Assembly (NCBI GenBank): GCA_963847985.1
Contig: CAWKBS010000003.1
Coordinates: 62,001 to 126,000, forward strand
Direction of reading: 5' to 3'
Source of the DNA: JAIBJN01 sp963847985
Lineage (GTDB): Bacteria; Actinomycetota; Thermoleophilia; Gaiellales; Gaiellaceae
DNA length: 64,000 nt
This document shows positions 24,775-35,068 of the stretch, piece by piece. The notes beneath the pieces were generated by a model. The model was not told the origin of the DNA, searched no databases, and saw only the letters and a list, made by a program, of their open reading frames with translations. How positions within the stretch are numbered: the stretch's first letter is position 1; every line of letters starts with the position of its first letter. The position numbers and the translations under genes were made by a program.

Positions 24775-25911
24775 CTAAGGATGCCTGGCGCCGCCGTCGG
24801 GAAGCGCCTGCCGAGCCGCGGCCGCCGCCGCGGCGAGGAGAAGCGCGATCCCCGCCAGGAGCCCGATCCCCACGCGCAGGTTCGAGGCGCCGGAGACCGC
24901 GCCGATCAGCGGCGGGCCGACGAGGAAGCCGAGGTAGGAGATCGTCGTGACGGAGGCGACTTCGCTGCCGCGCTCCGCCTCGGATGCGCCCCGGCCGGCC
25001 GCGCCGAAGAGCGTCGGAGCGGCAACCGACACGCCGGCCCCTCCCAGAGCGAAGCCGGCGAGCGCGAGCGGGATGTTGGGCGCCACGGCGGCCAGGAACA
25101 GGCCTGCGGATCCCACCAGCGCGCCGGTCGACAACAGGCGCCTGTCGCCGACCCGCAGCTCCAGCCACTGGCCGAGCAGACGGCCCGCGACCATGGCGGC
25201 CGCGAAGAATCCGGGCCCGAGCCCGCTGATCGCAGGCGAGGCGTCGAGATCGGTCTCCAGATAGAGGGCGCTCCAGTTCTCGATCCCGCCCTCGATCATG
25301 AACGCGAGCCCGCACAGCAGCCCCAGGACGACGAGCCGGCGGGAGACGGCGAGGCGCGGCGGGGCCTCCCGGCGGGGCGAGGCGGGGTACCCCCTGTTGA
25401 AAACCGCGGAAACGAGCACCAGCACACCGATTCCGGCCAGGACCTGCAACGGCTCGGCCCCGGCTCCCCGCGCCACTCCCACGGCGATCGCAGCCACGAG
25501 GAACCCCGTCGAGAAGAGCGCGTGGGCGACCTGCATGATGCGCGGACCGCCGGAGGTCTCGACATTCGTCGCGGCGACGTTGATGACGACGTCCACGGCC
25601 CCTGTGGTGATCCCGACGAGGATCAGGGCGAGCGTCAGCTGCCAGACCGACCCCGCGAAGCCCGGGAGCACGGCGGCGAGGCCGAAGAGGACGAGCGTCA
25701 CCGGCATGATTCGAGGCCCCACCCGGTCGATGATCCGGCCGGTGACGAGCATCGCCGGAAGCGCGGCGAGCGCGAGCGCGAGGAAGGCGATGCCGAGCTC
25801 GGTCACGGAGGCGTCGACCTGCTCCTTGACGTCCGGGACGAGCACGCCCCAGGCGCCCCAGTACGCGCCGAAGGCGGCGAAGGCGAGGAGCGGGCCGCGG
25901 GCGGCCTTCAC
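24775..25911 (-). CDS. Major facilitator superfamily transporter
   Basis: A 378-residue 12-helix permease starting at GTG 25911, overlapping the rlmB stop (GTGA). The loop after helix 2 reads GRIIDRVGPR, a variant of the MFS GxLaDrxGrR motif; IEGGIENWSALYL around residue 210 is reminiscent of the FucP/YbjJ-like group. The substrate cannot be told. It is inserted between rlmB and yacP, which are adjacent in Bacillus. Confidence 0.85.
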   Translation of the reverse strand: MKAARGPLLAFAAFGAYWGAWGVLVPDVKEQVDASVTELGIAFLALALAALPAMLVTGRIIDRVGPRIMPVTLVLFGLAAVLPGFAGSVWQLTLALILVGITTGAVDVVINVAATNVETSGGPRIMQVAHALFSTGFLVAAIAVGVARGAGAEPLQVLAGIGVLVLVSAVFNRGYPASPRREAPPRLAVSRRLVVLGLLCGLAFMIEGGIENWSALYLETDLDASPAISGLGPGFFAAAMVAGRLLGQWLELRVGDRRLLSTGALVGSAGLFLAAVAPNIPLALAGFALGGAGVSVAAPTLFGAAGRGASEAERGSEVASVTTISYLGFLVGPPLIGAVSGASNLRVGIGLLAGIALLLAAAAAAARQALPDGGARHP

Positions 25912-26624
25912 AGGCCGCGGCGCTGCCTGGCGGCCTCGAAGAGAGCGACGCCGGCGGCCACGCTGACGTTCAGCGACTCGACCGCGCCGGCAAGCGGAAC
26001 GGCGAAGGCCTCATCGCAGGCACGGCGGACGCCCGGACGGAGCCCACGGCCTTCGGCGCCGAAGACGAGCGCGACGCCCGTGGTCAGGTCGGCTCCCCAG
26101 ACCGGCGTCTCGGCCTCCCCGTCGGCCGCCCAGACCCACAGCCGCGGGCCCTTGATCTCCTCGAGGTAGCGGCCGAGGTTCACGACCACCGCGACCGGCA
26201 GGTGCTCGACGGCGCCGGCCGAGGCCTTGCAGACGGCCGGGGTGACCCGAGCCGCGTTTCGCTCCGTGACCACGACCCCGCTCGCCCCCGCTCCCTCGGC
26301 GCTGCGGACGACGGCGCCGAGGTTGTGCGGGTCGGTGACCTGGTCGAGGCAGACCACGAGCGGCCGCTCGCCTGCGGCGAGGCCGTGCGCGTCCACGTAC
26401 CGGTACGGCTCGCAGAACGCGACGACACCCTGGTGGTCGGAGGTCCCGGCGGCGTCGTTGAGGCGCCGCTCCGGGACGACCTGAAGCCGCAGGCCCGGGA
26501 GCTCGCGGAGCCACGGCTCGGAGCCGAGCGCGCGCTCGGTGGCGAGCAGCTCGAGGAGCTGGCGCTTGCCGGCGCGCACGACCTCCCGCACCGGCTGCCG
26601 GCCGTAGACGAGCTCGCGAGTCAC
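25908..26624 (-). CDS. rlmB: 23S rRNA (guanosine-2'-O-)-methyltransferase, RlmB/TrmH family
   Basis: A 238-residue SPOUT methyltransferase. An N-terminal substrate-binding domain (YGRQPVREVVRAGKR) is followed by the SAM-binding trefoil knot: DPHNLGAVVRSAEGAGASGV, then GAEGRGLRP, then VPLAGAVESLNVSVAAGVALF. It methylates the ribosomal A-site region or a related RNA. It is coupled by 4-base overlaps to cysS upstream and to the MFS gene downstream. Confidence 0.93.
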   Translation of the reverse strand: MTRELVYGRQPVREVVRAGKRQLLELLATERALGSEPWLRELPGLRLQVVPERRLNDAAGTSDHQGVVAFCEPYRYVDAHGLAAGERPLVVCLDQVTDPHNLGAVVRSAEGAGASGVVVTERNAARVTPAVCKASAGAVEHLPVAVVVNLGRYLEEIKGPRLWVWAADGEAETPVWGADLTTGVALVFGAEGRGLRPGVRRACDEAFAVPLAGAVESLNVSVAAGVALFEAARQRRGL

Positions 26625-27919
26625 TCGATCGGGAAGAGCACGGTTCCGCCGGCGGTGTCGTCCGCGCGCCAGCCGAGCCGCTCGAGCTCCTCGCGGAGCC
26701 GGTCGGCCTCGGCGAAGTCGCGGGTGTCGCGGGCGAGCTGGCGCTGGTCCCGCAGCGCGATCGCCTCGGGCGGAGGCTCGGGGACGAGGGCGAGATCGCC
26801 CAGGCCGAAGACGTCCAGGCCGCGGCGCAGCTCGTCGCGGTGACCGCCCTCGCGCCAGGCGTGGAGAAGGGCCAGCGCGTCAGGGGTGTTGAAGTCGTCG
26901 TCCAGCGCGGCGCCGAAGTCCTCCCACCGCGCCTCGCCGCTGGGGGGGACCGGATGCCGGAACGCGCTCCGGAACGTGGCGGCCTGCCGCCGCGCCGACT
27001 CCATCGCCTCGTCCGAGTACTCGACCGGGCGGCGGTAGTGCGCGCCCAGGAAGAGGAGGAGGATCGCCTCGCGCCCGTACGTCTCCAGCGCGTCCCGCAG
27101 CGAGACGATGTTCCCCAGCGACTTCGACATCTTCTCCTGCGCCAGCTCCAGCATGCCGTTGTGCGCCCAGAGCCGCGCGAACTCGCGGCCGGCGCCGCGG
27201 GACTGGGCCAGCTCGTTCTCGTGGTGCGGGAAGCGCAGGTCGAGGCCGCCGCCGTGGATCTCGAACACCGGGCCGAGGAGCTTCTCGGCCATCGCGGAGC
27301 ACTCGATGTGCCAGCCGGGGCGGCCGGCGCCCCAGGGCGACGGCCACGACGTGTCCTCGTGCGGCTTCGTCGCCTTCCAGAGCGCGAAGTCGCGCTGGTC
27401 CTCCTTCAGGTCGCTCGGCTCCTGGGCGACCATGTCCTCGAGCTTCGCTCCGGAGAGCTCGCCGTAGTCCGGATAGCTCGCCACGCGGAAGTAGACGTCG
27501 CCCTGGGACTCGTAGGCGAGGCCGCGGCCGACGAGGTCTTCGATGAGCGCGACGATCTCGGGAATCGTCTCGCTGGCGAGCGGCTCGTGGTCGGGCCGGC
27601 CGAGGCCGAGCGCGTCGGTGTCCTCGAGGTACCAGCGCGTCGCCGCCTCGGCGAGCTCGGCGCTCCCGATCCCCTGCCGCTCGGCAGCCGCGTAGATCTT
27701 GTCGTTCACGTCGGTGACGTTCTCGACGAGCGTCACGGCGTAGCCGCGGGACTCCAGCCAGCGCTTCAGCCAGAGGAAGACGACGTACGGCCGGGCGTTG
27801 CCGACGTGGATGCGCTGGTACACGGTCGGCCCGCAGACGTACATGCGGATCGGCCCCGGGGGGTCGGGCAGCTCCTGCTTCGCGCGGGTCAGCGAGTCGT
27901 ACAGGACCACGAGTCCCAT
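26621..27919 (-). CDS. cysS: Cysteine--tRNA ligase
   Basis: A 432-residue class I synthetase that charges tRNA-Cys. The HIGH motif is RIHVGNARP, with the zinc Cys in YVCGPTVY. Further blocks are GRPGWHIECSAM, HHENELAQSRG and the KMSKS loop EKMSKSLGNI. The C-terminal anticodon part is short but complete in frame. The related mycothiol ligase MshC is an alternative, but the position next to rlmB-yacP-sigH favours CysS. ATGA overlap with rlmB. Confidence 0.93.
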   Translation of the reverse strand: MGLVVLYDSLTRAKQELPDPPGPIRMYVCGPTVYQRIHVGNARPYVVFLWLKRWLESRGYAVTLVENVTDVNDKIYAAAERQGIGSAELAEAATRWYLEDTDALGLGRPDHEPLASETIPEIVALIEDLVGRGLAYESQGDVYFRVASYPDYGELSGAKLEDMVAQEPSDLKEDQRDFALWKATKPHEDTSWPSPWGAGRPGWHIECSAMAEKLLGPVFEIHGGGLDLRFPHHENELAQSRGAGREFARLWAHNGMLELAQEKMSKSLGNIVSLRDALETYGREAILLLFLGAHYRRPVEYSDEAMESARRQAATFRSAFRHPVPPSGEARWEDFGAALDDDFNTPDALALLHAWREGGHRDELRRGLDVFGLGDLALVPEPPPEAIALRDQRQLARDTRDFAEADRLREELERLGWRADDTAGGTVLFPIE

Positions 27920-27963
27920 AGCCTCGCAGACCCGCGCCGGGCCGGGCTACGTACCAGGAGGGT

Positions 27964-28482
27964 CTACTCGACGATGCGCCAGACCTTGCCGTCGGCGAAG
28001 GAGCGCCGCTCCAGCTCGACGCCGATCTCCTCGGAGTGGCCGAGCAGCTCCGCGAGCCGGACGAGTGCGCGCCTGGACTCCTCACGGCGGGAGTCGCGCG
28101 AGCGCTCCCCGTGCGCCCGGAGCGCGTCGCGGAGCGCGGAGACGACCTCGCCGCCGGCAAACGGCTTGCGGACGTAGCCGGCGGCGCCGGCCTCGAGCGC
28201 CCGCTCGACGAGCCCCTCGGAGTGGCCGGTGAGAGCCACGATGGGCACGTCGCGCTCCTCCCGGATGCGCAGGGTGGCCTCCACCCCGTCGATGCGCGGG
28301 AGCGAGAGGTCGAGCAGGATCACGTCGGGGCGGTGCTCGCGCGCGAGCTCGACCGCCTCGACGCCGTCGCGGGCGCCGGCGAGCACCTCGAAGCCCTCGC
28401 CCTCGAGCAGCGTGCGCAGGTCGTCGCGCACGATCGGGTCGTCCTCCACGGTGAGGACGGTGGATACAGCGAGCTGGGTCAT
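27964..28482 (-). CDS. Response regulator with single receiver domain
   Basis: A 172-residue protein. The receiver domain (residues 8-125) keeps the acidic pair EDD, the phosphoacceptor Asp in DVILLDLSLPR, Thr in IVALTGHSEG and Lys in YVRKPFAGGE. The last 45 residues are charged (RSRDSRREESRRALVRLAEL) and show no clear DNA-binding or ANTAR domain. A perfect GGAGGAGAG ribosome site precedes the ATG. No histidine kinase is adjacent, so it is an orphan. Confidence 0.87.
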   Translation of the reverse strand: MTQLAVSTVLTVEDDPIVRDDLRTLLEGEGFEVLAGARDGVEAVELAREHRPDVILLDLSLPRIDGVEATLRIREERDVPIVALTGHSEGLVERALEAGAAGYVRKPFAGGEVVSALRDALRAHGERSRDSRREESRRALVRLAELLGHSEEIGVELERRSFADGKVWRIVE

Positions 28483-28509
28483 CTCTCCTCCTTCGGTCTC
28501 GAAAACGAA

Positions 28510-28535
28510 GAGGCCCCGGCGGATGCCGAGGCCTC
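28510..28535 (-). terminator. Terminator downstream of aceA
   Basis: On the minus strand, GAGGCC and GGCCTC arms with an inner CGGC/GCCG pairing form a stem of about 10 bp. TTCGTTTTC follows within five bases. It separates aceA from the response regulator gene. Confidence 0.7.
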
Positions 28536-28593
28536 GAAGCCTTCGTGGCCGCCGCGCCTTTGCGGCGACCTCGCACTGAGCGTAGCAGTCAGG

Positions 28594-29832
28594 TCAAACC
28601 TCCTGGAACTGCTCCTCCTCGGTGGATCCGCGGAGGGCGAGGGTCGAGCTCTCGCCGCCGCTCGCCGCTTCGGCGACGAGGTCGAACCAGCCGGCGCCGA
28701 CCTCGCGCTGGTGGCGGGTGGCCGTGTAGCCGACTTCCTCGCTCTCGAACTCGCGCTGCTGGAGCTCGACGTAGGCGGTCATGCCCTCGGCGTGGTAGCC
28801 GCGGGCGAGCTCGAACATCGAGTGGTTGAGCGCGTGGAAGCCCGCGAGCGTGATGAACTGGAAGGCGTAGCCCAGCTCGCCGAGCTGTTGCTGGAAGCTC
28901 GCGATGTCGGCGTCGTCCAGGTGCCGCTTCCAGTTGAACGAGGGCGAGCAGTTGTACGCGAGCAGCTTGCCGGGGAACTGGGCGCGGATCGCCTGGGCGA
29001 ACTCGCGCGCTTCCCCGAGGTCCGGCGTCGAGGTCTCGCACCAGATCAGGTCGGCGTACGGCGCGTAGGCGAGGCCGCGCGCGATGGCGGACTCGATGCC
29101 GCCCTCGACGCGGAAGTAGCCCTCCGGCGTGCGCTCGCCGGTGAGGAACGCGTGGTCGCGCTCGTCGACGTCGCTCGTCAGGAGCGTCGCGCTGAGCGAG
29201 TCCGTCCGCGCGACGATCACCGTGGGAACGTCGCAGACGTCGGCCGCCAGGCGCGCGGCGACGAGCGTCCGGACGAACTGGCCCGTCGGGACGAGCACCT
29301 TGCCGCCCAGGTGGCCGCACTTCTTCTCCGAGGCGAGCTGGTCCTCGAAGTGGACGCCCGCGGCGCCGGCCTCGATCATCGACCGCATCAGCTCGAAGGC
29401 GTTCAGGGGCCCGCCGAAGCCGGCCTCGGCGTCGGCGACGATCGGCGCCAGCCAGTGCCGGCCGGTGCCGTTGCCCTCGGCGTGCTCGATCTGGTCGGCG
29501 CGCAGGAGCGCCTGGTTGAGCCGGCGGACGAGCGCCGGGGCGCTGTTCGACGGATAGAGGCTCTGGTCCGGGTAGGTCTGGCCCGCGAGGTTCGCGTCGG
29601 CCGCGACCTGCCACCCGGAGAGGTAGATCGCCTGCAGGCCCGCCTTCACCATCTGCACCGCTTGGCCGCCGGTCATCGCGCCGAGCGCGGCCACGTAGGG
29701 CTCCTTGTTCAGGAGCTTCCACAGGCGCTCGGCGCCCAGCCGGGCGAGGGTGTGCTCCACGCAGACCGATCCGCGGAGACGCTCGACGTCGTCGTCCGTG
29801 TACGGCCGCTCGATTCCGATCCACCTGTCCAT
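28594..29832 (-). CDS. aceA: Isocitrate lyase
   Basis: A 412-residue isocitrate lyase of the short bacterial type; it cleaves isocitrate to glyoxylate and succinate. The active-site loop KKCGH is at residues 170-174 with catalytic Cys172, preceded by GVHFEDQLASE. NCSPSFNW near residue 297 is the other signature. ATG 29832 has AGGAAAGGA about 7-15 bases upstream. It forms the glyoxylate shunt with malate synthase 14 bases upstream, allowing growth on acetate and fatty acids. Confidence 0.97.
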   Translation of the reverse strand: MDRWIGIERPYTDDDVERLRGSVCVEHTLARLGAERLWKLLNKEPYVAALGAMTGGQAVQMVKAGLQAIYLSGWQVAADANLAGQTYPDQSLYPSNSAPALVRRLNQALLRADQIEHAEGNGTGRHWLAPIVADAEAGFGGPLNAFELMRSMIEAGAAGVHFEDQLASEKKCGHLGGKVLVPTGQFVRTLVAARLAADVCDVPTVIVARTDSLSATLLTSDVDERDHAFLTGERTPEGYFRVEGGIESAIARGLAYAPYADLIWCETSTPDLGEAREFAQAIRAQFPGKLLAYNCSPSFNWKRHLDDADIASFQQQLGELGYAFQFITLAGFHALNHSMFELARGYHAEGMTAYVELQQREFESEEVGYTATRHQREVGAGWFDLVAEAASGGESSTLALRGSTEEEQFQEV

Positions 29833-29846
29833 GCCGCAGTCCTTTC

Positions 29847-31403
<1,557 letters not shown>

Positions 31404-31404
31404 G

Positions 31405-31554
31405 CTAGTCGCGGTCGTGGTCGCGGTCGCAGAGGTCCGGGCAGGTGCACTCGGCCAGCTCGGCCGAGCTCAGGACGAGAATCGTCGCATCCTTGCGCGG
31501 AACGTCACGAAGGCCGTGGCCGAATCCAGTGGTGTCGATCGAGGCGGCTTCCAT
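31405..31554 (-). CDS. Possible small cysteine-containing protein upstream of aceB
   Basis: A 49-residue ORF beginning MEAASIDTTGFGHG with AGGGA just upstream; an earlier ATG at 31614 is also in frame but lacks a ribosome site. The C-terminus ECTCPDLCDRDHDRD has three cysteines. The second half shows high third-position GC, consistent with coding. It ends one base before the aceB start, so it could be a leader peptide or a genuine small protein. Not recognised. Confidence 0.4.
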   Translation of the reverse strand: MEAASIDTTGFGHGLRDVPRKDATILVLSSAELAECTCPDLCDRDHDRD

Positions 31555-31585
31555 TTCCCTGATAACCATCGTAGGCGTGGCCTCG

Positions 31586-31630
31586 ATATAGACCAAATCG
31601 TTTCTTTCGATCATTGATATAAACTAGATC
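31586..31630. promoter_or_regulatory. Probable LysR-type operator with direct repeats
   Basis: GATATAGACCAAATC (31586-31600) and GATATAAACTAGATC (31616-31630) are direct repeats spaced 30 bp apart, about three helical turns, immediately before the LysR start. The local base composition is AT-rich against the GC-rich genome. This is the expected place for LysR autoregulation and aceBA control. Confidence 0.5.
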
Positions 31631-31631
31631 T

Positions 31632-32534
31632 ATGCTTCTGGCGCAGATCGAGGCGTTCGTCGAGGTCGCGCGCACGCGGACCGTGAGCCGCGCGGCGGAC
31701 GTGCTCTACGTGACCCAACCGGCGCTCACGGCGCGGCTCCAGCGGCTCGAGGCGGAGCTCGACACGCAGCTCTTCGTCCGGACGCCGCGCGGGATGAAGC
31801 TGACCGAGGCCGGCGACGCGTTCCTCCCCCACGCCGTCAAGGCGCTGGACAGCCTCGCCGACGGGCGGCGGATCGTGAACGCCTTCGAGCGCGGCGGGGC
31901 CGGCCGGCTCGCCCTCGGCGCCGCGCCGGCGATCTCCACCTATGTCCTCCCCAGCATCCTCAAGCGCTTCTCCACCAGCCACCCGCGCGTGAGCGTCAGC
32001 GTGCGGACGGGCCACTCGGAGGAGGTGCTCGAGCTGGTGCTGCGCGAGCAGGCCGATATCGGGCTCGTCCGCGAGCTGCGCCACCCGGACATCGTCAGCA
32101 CTCCGCTTTACGAGGACCGGGTCATCCTCGTCGTCGAGCCGGGTCACCGCTTCTCGGGCCGGGCGCGCATCCGTCTGGACGAGATCTCGCGCGAGCAGCT
32201 CGTCCTCTTCGACCGGACCTCGAGCTACTCGGAGTTGACGAACGCGGTGTTCCGCGGCGCGGGCGTCCGGCCGGAGAGCGTCATGGAGCTCGACAACATC
32301 GACGCGGCCAAGAAGATGGTGCAACAGGGCTTCGGCGTGGCGCTCATCCCGTACACGGCGGTGGCGGACGAGCTCGACGCCGGCCTCCTCCAGCGGGTCG
32401 AGATCGAGGACGCCGAGCCGCTCCGGCGCCAGATCGTCGCCATCCGCCGCCGCGACCGCAGCGCGGCCGGCGGCGCCGCCGAGTCCTTCCTGGCCACGCT
32501 TCGCGAGATGCAGCCGGAGCTCAGCCGGTCCTAG
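31632..32534 (+). CDS. LysR family transcriptional regulator
   Basis: A 300-residue LysR protein: N-terminal winged helix (IEAFVEVARTRTVSRAADVLYVTQPALTARLQRLEAEL, LFVRTPRGMKLTEAG shown in two parts) and a substrate-binding domain. Divergent transcription from the glyoxylate genes suggests it controls them in response to a central-carbon metabolite. It resembles the GlxR-independent, RamB-unrelated type seen in these actinomycetes, but the ligand is unknown. Its 3' end overlaps gltX by 14 bases. Confidence 0.9.
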   Translation: MLLAQIEAFVEVARTRTVSRAADVLYVTQPALTARLQRLEAELDTQLFVRTPRGMKLTEAGDAFLPHAVKALDSLADGRRIVNAFERGGAGRLALGAAPAISTYVLPSILKRFSTSHPRVSVSVRTGHSEEVLELVLREQADIGLVRELRHPDIVSTPLYEDRVILVVEPGHRFSGRARIRLDEISREQLVLFDRTSSYSELTNAVFRGAGVRPESVMELDNIDAAKKMVQQGFGVALIPYTAVADELDAGLLQRVEIEDAEPLRRQIVAIRRRDRSAAGGAAESFLATLREMQPELSRS

Positions 32535-33544
32535 CCAAGGCCTCGTCGCGGGGGAGCGCCACGAGCACCGCCCACAGCTCGGGGCCTCGCTCGGCCCCGG
32601 TGAGCGCGAGGCGCAAGCGCCCGGAGATCGCCACCGACGGCCTTGAGCTCGCGGACGATCGCCTTGGCGCGCGTCCTTGTCGAGCTCGTCCGGAGCCGCC
32701 TCGCGGAGCTCGCGGAAGCGGTCGAGCGTCTCGGGCGAGGTCGAGGCCCGCGGCTCGGGCCGGCGAGCGAGCTGCTCCGCCGCCATGCGCGCCTCGACGA
32801 GGTCGCGCGCGCCCCGGAGCGCCGGGCCGAAGCGCGGCTCGGCGCCGGCCCTCGCAGCGAGCTCCTCGTCGGAGAGGGCGCCGAGGGCGTCCACGGACAG
32901 GCGGTGGAGGCGGGCCTCGTCGAGGTGGACGTCGCCGCGGGGGAGATCGAGCTCGTCGAGGTAGGTGCGTACGGCCTCCGCAGGGATCCCCAGCTCGCGC
33001 AGGCCCGCGACGGAGGCAGCGCGCTCGCGCTTCGAGAGCTTGCGGCCGTCGTCTCCCACCAGGAGCCCGTGGTGGATGTACTCGGGCGGCTCGGCCCCGA
33101 GCGCGCGCGCGATCTCAACCTGGAGCTCCGTGCTCGGCAGGAGGTCCTTGCCGCGGATGACGTGTGTGATCCCGAGGTCGAGATCGTCGACGACGGAGGC
33201 GAGCTGGTAGGTCGGCCGGCCGTCGGCGCGGACGAGCGTGGCGCGTCCGAAGCGCAGGGCGCCCTCGGGGTCGGCGGTTCCGATCTCGCGCGCGGCCTCC
33301 AGATGCCGCTCGGCTCGGTCGCTCTGCCTGAGCGGCCCCTCGTCCCAGCCGATCCCGAGCCACTCGAGGTCGCGGAGGATCTCCTCCTCGGACCCGGGAC
33401 CGCCCGCGCGACGTCGGTGTCGTCGATCCGGAGGACGAGAACACCGCCGCGCTCGTCGGCGAACCGCCGGTTGATCACGGCGGTCAGCGCCCCGCCGAGG
33501 TGCAGCGAGCCGGTCGGGCTCGGCGCGAAGCGCACCCGGGCCAC
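32521..33544 (-). CDS. gltX: Compact glutamyl-tRNA synthetase-like protein (three apparent frameshifts)
   Basis: The N-terminus RFAPSPTGSLHLGGAL has the class I HIGH motif and RKLSKRERAAS is the KMSKS loop. YQLASVVDDLDLGITHVIRG and EYIHHGLLVGDDG are GluRS blocks. Frame changes lie near 33403 (one base missing, VPG to SEEEILRDLEWLG), near 32675 (one extra) and near 32630 (one extra, into GRLRLALTGAERGPELW). Corrected length is about 340 residues, much shorter than usual GluRS (about 470), because the zinc-type insertion region and part of the anticodon domain are reduced. A GluQ-type enzyme is an alternative. Confidence 0.7.
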
Positions 33545-33550
33545 AGGTTG

Positions 33551-34039
33551 CTAGACCTTCTTGTTGGCCTTCAGGTCCCAGCCCGCCTTGACGGGCGGGA
33601 GCGCCTTGCCGGCAGGGTCGACCGGCTTGTACTCGGTCACGATCTTCGCGGCCGTGAAAGCGACCTGATCGAGTGGGGGCTCCGCCTCGGAGCCGTCCAG
33701 CTCGTACGAGGCGATGACCACGTCGGTCATGGTGACGATCAGGAAGTCGACCGGCGACTTGCCTGCCTTCCGGCAGGTGAGTATCGCTGTCTTGATGTGC
33801 TTCCCGCTCGCGCACGCGAGCCAGAGGAGCGGCGAGGCCTTGCTCGTGCGCGCGACGACGAGGAGGTCGTCGAACACCGCCTTGCCGGCGCCGCCGCCAC
33901 CGCCGGTGGCCGGCCCGGCCTGGCTCACGCCCCAACTGAAGCCGAGGACGTCGATCTCCTCTTTGTGCTTGGCGTCCAGGCTCTCGCCGGGGATGCCGTC
34001 CACCTTGAGGAAACAGTCGATCGCCACGGTCGCGGGCAC
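33551..34039 (-). CDS. Orphan Hcp-family (type VI secretion tube-like) protein
   Basis: A 162-residue Hcp1-like protein from GTG 34039. Typical features are the start AIDCFLKVDGIPGESLDAKHK, then IDVLGFSWGVSQ, a Gly-rich loop, a middle strand DLLVVARTSKASPLLWLACASGKHIKTA, and the end VAFTAAKIVTEYKP. Hcp forms the hexameric tube of type VI secretion. No other type VI gene is in the window, and actinomycetes generally lack this system, so a different role (for example in a contractile particle or as a free ring) is likely. Divergent from the threonine dehydratase gene, 26 bases apart. Confidence 0.82.
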   Translation of the reverse strand: MPATVAIDCFLKVDGIPGESLDAKHKEEIDVLGFSWGVSQAGPATGGGGGAGKAVFDDLLVVARTSKASPLLWLACASGKHIKTAILTCRKAGKSPVDFLIVTMTDVVIASYELDGSEAEPPLDQVAFTAAKIVTEYKPVDPAGKALPPVKAGWDLKANKKV

Positions 34040-34065
34040 TGTAGCGCCCGAGTAGGCTGCGCGCC

Positions 34066-35028
34066 GTGAGCGTCACGGCCCTTCCCGACTCGCGCGCCGC
34101 ACAGCCGCTCGTGACGCCGCACGTCCACCGCACACCGCTGCTTACCTCGCACACGCTCAGCGAGGAAACCGGCTGCGAGGTCCGGCTGAAGGCCGAGCTC
34201 TTCCAGCGCACCGGCTCCTACAAGATCCGCGGCCCGCTCGTGAAGCTCGCCCGCCTCTCGCAGGAGGAGCGCGACCGCGGGGTCGTCTGCTCCTCGGCCG
34301 GCAACCACGCGCAGGGCGTGGCCCTCGCTGCCCGGATGCTCGGGGTGCGCGCGGTCGTCTGCATGGCCGAAAACGCGACGCCGGCGAAGGTCGAGGCGAC
34401 CAGGGGCTACGGGGCCGAGGTCGTCCTGCACGGCTCGATCTGGGACGAGGCGGACGAGAAGGCACGCGAGCTCGTCGCCTCAGAGGGCATGACCTACGTG
34501 CATCCCTTCGACGACCTCGACCTGATCTCCGGCCAGGGCACCGTCGGGCTGGAGATCTTCGAGGACTGGCCCGAGGCGGAGCTGGTCGTCGTCCCGATCG
34601 GCGGGGGCGGGCTCATCTCGGGCGTCTCCGCTGCGCTCAAGCGCGAGCGCCCGGAGATCAAGGTCGTCGGCGTCGAGTCCTCCGACGGGCCGGCGATGCA
34701 GCGGAGCGTCGAGGCGGGCGAGCTGGTCACACTCGATCGCTGCGACACGATCATCGACGGACTGCGGGTGAAGCGAGTCGGCGGGCACACCTTCGAGCTC
34801 GTCCGCCGCTTCGTCGACGAGGTCGTCGCAGTGCCGGACACCGTCATCTTCGAGAACGTCCTCTGGACGATGGAGCGCTGCAAGCTCGTGGTCGAGGGCG
34901 CCGCCGCCGCGCCCGTCGCCGCGCTCCGGGCGGGCATCGTCGACGCGCCGCCGGGGACGAAGGTCGTCTGCGTCCTCTCCGGCGGGAACCTCGACGTCTC
35001 GCAGCTCCGCGGCCTGCGCTGGAACTAG
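34066..35028 (+). CDS. Threonine dehydratase (threonine ammonia-lyase), short type
   Basis: A 320-residue PLP enzyme converting threonine (or serine) to 2-oxobutyrate (or pyruvate) and ammonia. The PLP lysine is in TGSYKIRGP, and the phosphate loop is PIGGGGLISG. There is no C-terminal ACT domain, so it resembles catabolic TdcB or unregulated forms. Threonine synthesis (thrB) and branched-chain genes lie at the left of the window, so an anabolic role in isoleucine supply is possible. GTG start at 34066. Confidence 0.9.
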   Translation: MSVTALPDSRAAQPLVTPHVHRTPLLTSHTLSEETGCEVRLKAELFQRTGSYKIRGPLVKLARLSQEERDRGVVCSSAGNHAQGVALAARMLGVRAVVCMAENATPAKVEATRGYGAEVVLHGSIWDEADEKARELVASEGMTYVHPFDDLDLISGQGTVGLEIFEDWPEAELVVVPIGGGGLISGVSAALKRERPEIKVVGVESSDGPAMQRSVEAGELVTLDRCDTIIDGLRVKRVGGHTFELVRRFVDEVVAVPDTVIFENVLWTMERCKLVVEGAAAAPVAALRAGIVDAPPGTKVVCVLSGGNLDVSQLRGLRWN

Positions 35029-35068
35029 CTCCGCCGGGACGAGGAGTAGGGCCGTTAGGCTCGACCCA

